Positions 6,521 through 8,932 of a stretch of DNA of 8,932 nucleotides are shown here, one piece after another. Position numbers and translations under genes: made by a program. Numbering within the stretch: the stretch's first letter is position 1; every line of letters begins with the position of its first letter. The stretch is from JBKPHS01 sp046729975 (GTDB lineage: Bacteria > Actinomycetota > Thermoleophilia > Solirubrobacterales > Thermoleophilaceae). Under the pieces are notes generated by a model. It was not told the DNA's origin. It worked only from the letters and a program-made list of their open reading frames with translations, and did not search any database. Location: NCBI GenBank assembly GCA_046729975.1, contig JBKPHS010000197.1, positions 1 through 8,932 of the forward strand, in the 5' to 3' direction.

Positions 6521-6865
6521 CTACCGCTCGATCGTCATGCGCTGGACGAGATCGCCCCGAAACGCGTAGACGTGCCGGACCTCCTCGTCGAACAGCACAC
6601 GCCCCGCCAAGTCGCGACCGACCTGACGCACCCTCACCTCCACCTGACCATCGGGACGCTCGCTGATCGCGATCGGCTCGGCGCTCGAGTCAATCTCCGC
6701 CCACTGACGCTCCCAATAGTCACGAATCCGGTCATGTCCCACGACGCGCCCGCCGTCCCAGGCGGTCGGCCAGTCCACATCGGCCGTCATCGTCGCCAGG
6801 GCAGCGTCGATGTCCCGTGCGTTGAACGCAACGTACAGCGACCGCAGACAGGTCTCGTGTTCCAT
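6521..6865 (-). CDS. SnoaL/NTF2-like protein
   Basis: 114 residues: a helical start (CLRSLYVAFNARDIDAALAT, 6-25) followed by MTADVDWPTAWDGGRVVGHD (26-45), IRDYWERQWAEI (47-58), then two long strands QVEVRVRQVGRDLAGRVLFD (74-93) and EVRHVYAFRGDLVQRMTIER (95-114). This is the cone-shaped alpha+beta NTF2 fold of the SnoaL-like family, members of which are cyclases, isomerases, hydrolases or simple binding proteins. Nothing identifies the ligand. The ATG at 6865 lacks a ribosome site, but TATCGT (6873-6878) lies 7 bases upstream, so transcription could start at or beside the start codon. It is an isolated gene with about 375 bases of non-coding sequence downstream and the phage-derived graveyard upstream. 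Confidence 0.88.
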   Translation of the reverse strand: MEHETCLRSLYVAFNARDIDAALATMTADVDWPTAWDGGRVVGHDRIRDYWERQWAEIDSSAEPIAISERPDGQVEVRVRQVGRDLAGRVLFDEEVRHVYAFRGDLVQRMTIER

Positions 6866-6872
6866 TCGCCGG

Positions 6873-6878
6873 ACGATA
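6873..6878 (-). promoter_or_regulatory. Candidate -10 box (TATCGT) for a leaderless SnoaL-like transcript
   Basis: TANNNT on the minus strand ends 7 bases before the ATG at 6865, placing the expected transcription start at the A of the ATG. A partial -35 (TTCGCC, 6896-6901) is 17 bases further upstream. Confidence 0.4.
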
Positions 6879-6992
6879 CCCGCCCCGAAGTTGCCGGCGA
6901 ACGAGCACCGCGAACGGACGGTCAGCCGAGCAAGGGAGACCCAGCGCCCGGCAGTCACACCGTCCTGCGGGGCCGATCGTCTAGCGGGACAC

Positions 6993-7111
6993 CGCTCCCG
7001 CTGTCGCACGGATGCGGGGGTCCCAACGGCGCGTCGCAGGCTCTCGCTGCGGACGAAGAGCGGTCGCGCCGACGGCGAAGCTCGCACTATCGGTTTCGGC
7101 GCGAAGCGATA
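6993..7111 (+). repeat. Dispersed repeat copy R2 (most complete)
   Basis: Bases 7046-7111 are the reverse complement of 8349-8414 with 3 mismatches in 66, and one mismatch in the central 56. Bases 6993-7056 match R1 (6421-6486) in reverse complement. The plus frame reads TDAGVPTARRRLSLRTKSG, then RADGEARTIGFGAKR and stops at TAG 7110-7112. The R3 copy stops at the same place. The unit looks like the 3' end of a multicopy gene, or a repeat that happens to be open. Confidence 0.75.
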
Positions 7112-7112
7112 G

Positions 7113-7451
7113 CCGCGGCACGCGACCTCGATCTCGGCGTGGGGCGTCACACAACCCATCGTCCCTGCACGCCATCGAGCCGTCAGACTCACGCCCGTCG
7201 TCGCGACCCTAGACCGCATGCCTGACAAGCGATCCCCAGGTCGAGGCACACGCCGTCTACCACCGACTCGGCGCTCAGGGCTTCACAGCTTTGAGGCGGA
7301 GCTTGCTGCGTTCCCAAACGCGGCTCACGACGACCAAGTCGACTGCTTTGCCTACGCGCCGCTGCGGCTGCCCTACCTACAAAGGAGCGGGTATCGGCAG
7401 AAGAGGACGAGCGGCACCATTTTCGGCGGCATCCGCGACCTGCAGCTATAA
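7113..7451 (+). pseudogene. Remnant of a phage terminase large subunit, C-terminal end
   Basis: The plus frame is open from 7113 to TAA at 7449-7451. Bases 7290-7358 encode FEAELAAFPNAAHDDQVD followed by CFAYA. E-A-E-L...FPn..HDDQVDa..YA is the characteristic end of the terminase nuclease domain, and the second aspartate group is a catalytic metal ligand. About 30 more residues follow. Upstream, a second frame (7213-7287) reads DPQVEAHAVYHRLGAQGFTA, which fits what precedes this motif in terminases, so one frameshift lies near 7285-7291. The ATPase domain and all other phage genes are absent: this is a decayed prophage scrap, not a functional gene. The HDDQVD match is good; the length of the remnant is uncertain. 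Confidence 0.62.
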
Positions 7452-7555
7452 CCAGCCGGCGCCCCGGCGGCCTTAAAAGCGTCGCGAATCTGCGCGGTCG
7501 AGCGGCTCGTTGCCAGCGAAGAAGGGGCGCCTTGAACCGCTCGGGCGTGGATTCG
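7440..7555 (-). other. Frame-broken coding-like sequence downstream of the ABM remnant
   Basis: On the minus strand three consecutive segments in three frames read STPERFKAP, FFAGNEPLDRA and AQIRDAFKAAGAPAGYSC. The first two segments have mostly G/C third positions. Joining them needs one base removed at the CCCC run near 7530 and one added near 7500. This could be a remnant of an unknown gene, but frame splicing by eye easily produces false proteins. Confidence 0.22.
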
Positions 7556-7833
7556 TCAGCGGCCTGGGATTCCCAGCTCCCCGCCGGTGTAGAAGCTCGA
7601 CCGCTCCTCGAGCACGAAGGGATCCATCGCCTCCCGGCGGCGGGCCTCGATGTCGGAGCCGCGGTAGCGGTCGCACGTCGCTGCGGAGTCCCAGATCGAG
7701 ATGCCCACCCGGCGTACAGCACGTAGGCCGCCACCAGGCCAGCCGGGAACTCGGCCGGCCGCCAGGCCTGCTCGAACTGCTCCCGCGTGTCCGGCTTGAT
7801 CCTGCGGGTGCTGACCCAGAAGTAGCGGTCCAT
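7556..7833 (-). pseudogene. Antibiotic-biosynthesis-monooxygenase-like (dimeric alpha+beta barrel) gene with a frameshift
   Basis: The frame from the ATG at 7833 reads MDRYFWVSTRRIKPDTREQF, then AWRPAEFPAGLVAAYVLYAG. The remainder (GISIWDSAATCDRYRGSD, EARRREAMDPFVLEERS, FYTGGELGIPGR and TGA at 7556) is in another frame. The span of 278 bases is one short of 93 codons. Adding one G to the run at 7708-7710 restores a 92-residue protein, though a deletion of 3n+1 bases in this loop is equally possible. Composition and order resemble small actinobacterial ABM-like proteins with a R-R-x-K-P-x-T-R-E-x-F-E-x-A-W-R-P start. AGGAGG (7839-7844) overlaps the stop codon of the PEBP gene, so it is coupled to that gene. 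Confidence 0.85.
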
Positions 7834-7842
7834 TTCCCCCTC

Positions 7843-8289
7843 CTAGCGCTCGTAGGTGCCGATCAGCTCGGCCGCCGCCAGGGCGTGTCCCTCCAGCGCG
7901 CGCTCGAGCTCGCCCTTGCCGGCACCCGGCCCCAGCTCCGGGTCGAGGTCAAGCGCGTAGAGCCGGAAGAAGTAGCGGTGGCGGCCGTGGCCGGGCGGGG
8001 GGCAGGGGCCGCGGTAGCCACTCGTGCCGAAGTCGTTGCGCCCCTCGACCGGTGCGGGCTCCCCCTCGCCAAGCCCTTCGGCGCCAGGGTCGAGCCCCCC
8101 GCCGAGCCATTGGGTGAACGTTCCCGCCGGGGCGTCGGGGTCGTCGACGACCAGCGCCAGCGAGCGCGTCCCCTCCGGAGCGCCCGACCAAGACAGCGGC
8201 GGCGAGAGATCCTCCCCGTCACAGGTGTGCCGCCCCGGAATCGGCTCGCCGTGCCCGAAGACGCTGCTCAGAAGCGCGAACGCCGCCAT
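7843..8289 (-). CDS. YbhB/YbcL-family phosphatidylethanolamine-binding protein (Raf kinase inhibitor-like)
   Basis: 148 residues, full length for the bacterial family. HTCDGEDLSPPLSWSGAPEG (21-40), SLALVVDDPDAPAG (43-56), VEGRNDFGTSGYRGPCPPPG (81-100), HGRHRYFFRLYALD (101-114) and HALAAAELIGTYER (135-148) are all present. DPDAP (50-54) and the GPCPPPG...HRY segment with H104 form the small anion pocket. The usual histidine in the T-H-W strand after DPDAPAG is Q60 here (FTQW), an unusual change at a ligand residue. Bacterial members are cytosolic with an unproven role. No Shine-Dalgarno other than a G run touching the ATG at 8289, so the start is less secure. The stop is 9 bases before the next gene's start. 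Confidence 0.94.
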   Translation of the reverse strand: MAAFALLSSVFGHGEPIPGRHTCDGEDLSPPLSWSGAPEGTRSLALVVDDPDAPAGTFTQWLGGGLDPGAEGLGEGEPAPVEGRNDFGTSGYRGPCPPPGHGRHRYFFRLYALDLDPELGPGAGKGELERALEGHALAAAELIGTYER

Positions 8290-8348
8290 CCCCCACAGAA
8301 TGCCCAGCGCCGCTGGCGCGTAACACCGTCCCAGGCATCGGACGTCGT

Positions 8349-8414
8349 TATCGCTTGACGCCGAAACCGATAGTGCGAGCTTCGCCGTCGGCGCTACCGC
8401 TCTTCGTCCGCAGC
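8349..8414 (-). repeat. Dispersed repeat copy R3
   Basis: Inverted relative to R2 (7046-7111), with 63 of 66 bases matching; similarity fades over the next 15 bases. The minus frame reads LLRTKSGSADGEARTIGFG then VKR and TAA (8348-8350), with the stop at the position of the R2 stop. Within the unit CGCCGA (8359-8364) can pair with TCGGCG (8388-8393), enclosing a GCGA-GCT-TCGC hairpin (8375-8385). Confidence 0.75.
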
Positions 8415-8524
8415 AAGCGTCTGCAACACCGGAAGGTGGCGCTCACTTCTCGCGAGAAGCGGCGGTTTCGTAGACGCCCGAGAAGAGCTCGGGGCCGTCG
8501 ACGGAGATCGTCGGCGGCCCCATC

Positions 8525-8540
8525 AGCCGCCGCGGCGGCT
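8525..8540. terminator. 16-base perfect palindrome downstream of the ABM-like gene
   Basis: AGCCGCCGCGGCGGCT can form a six-pair hairpin with a four-base loop 13 bases past the stop at 8554. No T tract follows, so termination is only a possibility; a protein-binding site is the alternative. Confidence 0.25.
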
Positions 8541-8553
8541 ATCAGCTGAGCAT

Positions 8554-8856
8554 CTAGTCAGCCCCGGCGCGGTACGAGCCGACCTCCGTCAGCTGCATGA
8601 TCACCGGCTGCTCCTCGCAGCGGTCGGCGATCCCCCGCTGGAACTCCTGGGCGGACGCCAGGCCGGCCAGCGGACTCTCATCGCCTTCGGACTCGGAGAT
8701 GTGCATGAAGCTGACACCGTCCTCGAGCTTGAAGGTCGTGTAGCGGAAGCCCGGCGGAGCCGCGCGGTGTAGCTCCTCGTACACCGCGCGCACCAGTTCC
8801 TCGTTGCGCCCCACATGTTCGGGCTTCAACCGGTAGCGAATCAGTACTCGTCTCAT
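8554..8856 (-). CDS. Small ABM-like (dimeric alpha+beta barrel) protein
   Basis: 100 residues: VLIRYRLKPEHVGRNEELVR (4-23) as strand and helix, AVYEELHRAAPPGFRY (24-39), TFKLEDGVSFMHISESEGDE (41-60), a second helix AQEFQRGIADRCEE (69-82) and a final strand PVIMQLTEVGSY (84-95). This is the ferredoxin-like layout of ABM-type proteins; a fully conserved active site is not seen, so it may be a binding protein. AAAGGAGG (8863-8870) with 6-base spacing makes the ATG at 8856 secure. It starts 19 bases after the stop of the partial gene at the window edge, so the two are probably in one operon, while 264 bases separate it from the PEBP gene. Confidence 0.85.
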   Translation of the reverse strand: MRRVLIRYRLKPEHVGRNEELVRAVYEELHRAAPPGFRYTTFKLEDGVSFMHISESEGDESPLAGLASAQEFQRGIADRCEEQPVIMQLTEVGSYRAGAD

Positions 8857-8875
8857 CGTTTGCCTCCTTTATCGA

Positions 8876-8932
8876 TCACTTGGTCTCGAATGCAGGCATT
8901 GGCGTCGGGCCGCCGATCAGATCCGTCGCGTG
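8876..8932 (-). CDS. Possible C-terminal end of an upstream gene
   Basis: The minus frame entering from the window edge reads ATDLIGGPTPMPAFETK and ends at TGA 8876-8878. Its position 19 bases before the next start, with the ribosome site in between, is typical of adjacent operon genes. Eighteen residues are too few to identify a family. Confidence 0.35.
   Translation of the reverse strand, partial: HATDLIGGPTPMPAFETK

Larger units (their letters stand above)
8290..8553. other. Intergenic gap with repeat R3 and two perfect palindromes
   Basis: No gene. It contains repeat copy R3 (8349-8414), a 14-base palindrome CTTCTCGCGAGAAG (8446-8459) and a 16-base palindrome AGCCGCCGCGGCGGCT (8525-8540). 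The last lies 13 bases downstream of the 8554 stop and could help terminate that transcript, although no T tract follows. Confidence 0.6.

Noticed and set aside
7510..8358. Long plus-strand open frame (282 codons) opposite the PEBP and ABM-like genes.
   Set aside because: It is a shadow of GC-rich minus-strand genes: the minus strand has complete recognisable domains, and the plus product has no motif.

Overview
High-GC bacterial DNA. Recognisable genes use mostly G or C at the third codon position and often have strong AGGAGG-type ribosome sites. Three genes that lack such a site have a TANNNT box a few bases before the start codon, which suggests leaderless transcripts. Together with the protein families (trans-acting enoyl reductase, F420/FMN split barrel, GTG starts), this points to an actinomycete-like chromosome, perhaps a deep soil lineage such as Thermoleophilia. 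That placement is inferred from style, not from a marker gene.

Layout: 1-651 (minus) is the N-terminal half of a saccharopine-dehydrogenase-like trans-acting enoyl reductase that runs off the window. 652-1187 is gene-poor and holds a coding-like C-terminal remnant (minus). 1188-2024 (plus), the only sizeable plus-strand gene, encodes a ParB/Srx-type nuclease-fold protein. All remaining intact genes are on the minus strand. In their order of transcription (high to low coordinate) they are: the tail of an unknown gene (8876-8932), an ABM-like protein (8554-8856), a YbhB/YbcL PEBP protein (7843-8289), a frameshifted ABM-like gene (7556-7833), a SnoaL/NTF2-like protein (6521-6865), a VOC/glyoxalase protein (5733-6143), an alpha/beta hydrolase (4569-5357), a DUF1801 protein (4190-4546), a TfoX N-domain protein (3837-4172), a frameshifted DUF1801 gene (3495-3840), a YCII protein (3087-3377) and a pyridoxamine-phosphate-oxidase-like protein (2317-2826).

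The tightest unit is alpha/beta hydrolase, DUF1801, TfoX, DUF1801, with gaps of 22 and 17 bases and an ATGA overlap. PEBP and the broken ABM gene form a second coupled pair. Most products are small stand-alone alpha+beta enzymes or binding proteins of the stress/detoxification or secondary-metabolism type. No pathway can be assigned.

The gaps are not empty. 6866-7555 is a graveyard: a plus-strand phage terminase large-subunit C-terminal remnant, and one copy of a dispersed repeat that recurs in opposite orientation at about 8349-8414 and in degraded form at about 6421-6486. At least two ordinary genes carry single frameshifts in short G/C runs, so either gene decay or residual assembly indels must be considered. 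I found no rRNA, tRNA, CRISPR array or intact mobile element, and no convincing complete novel system.
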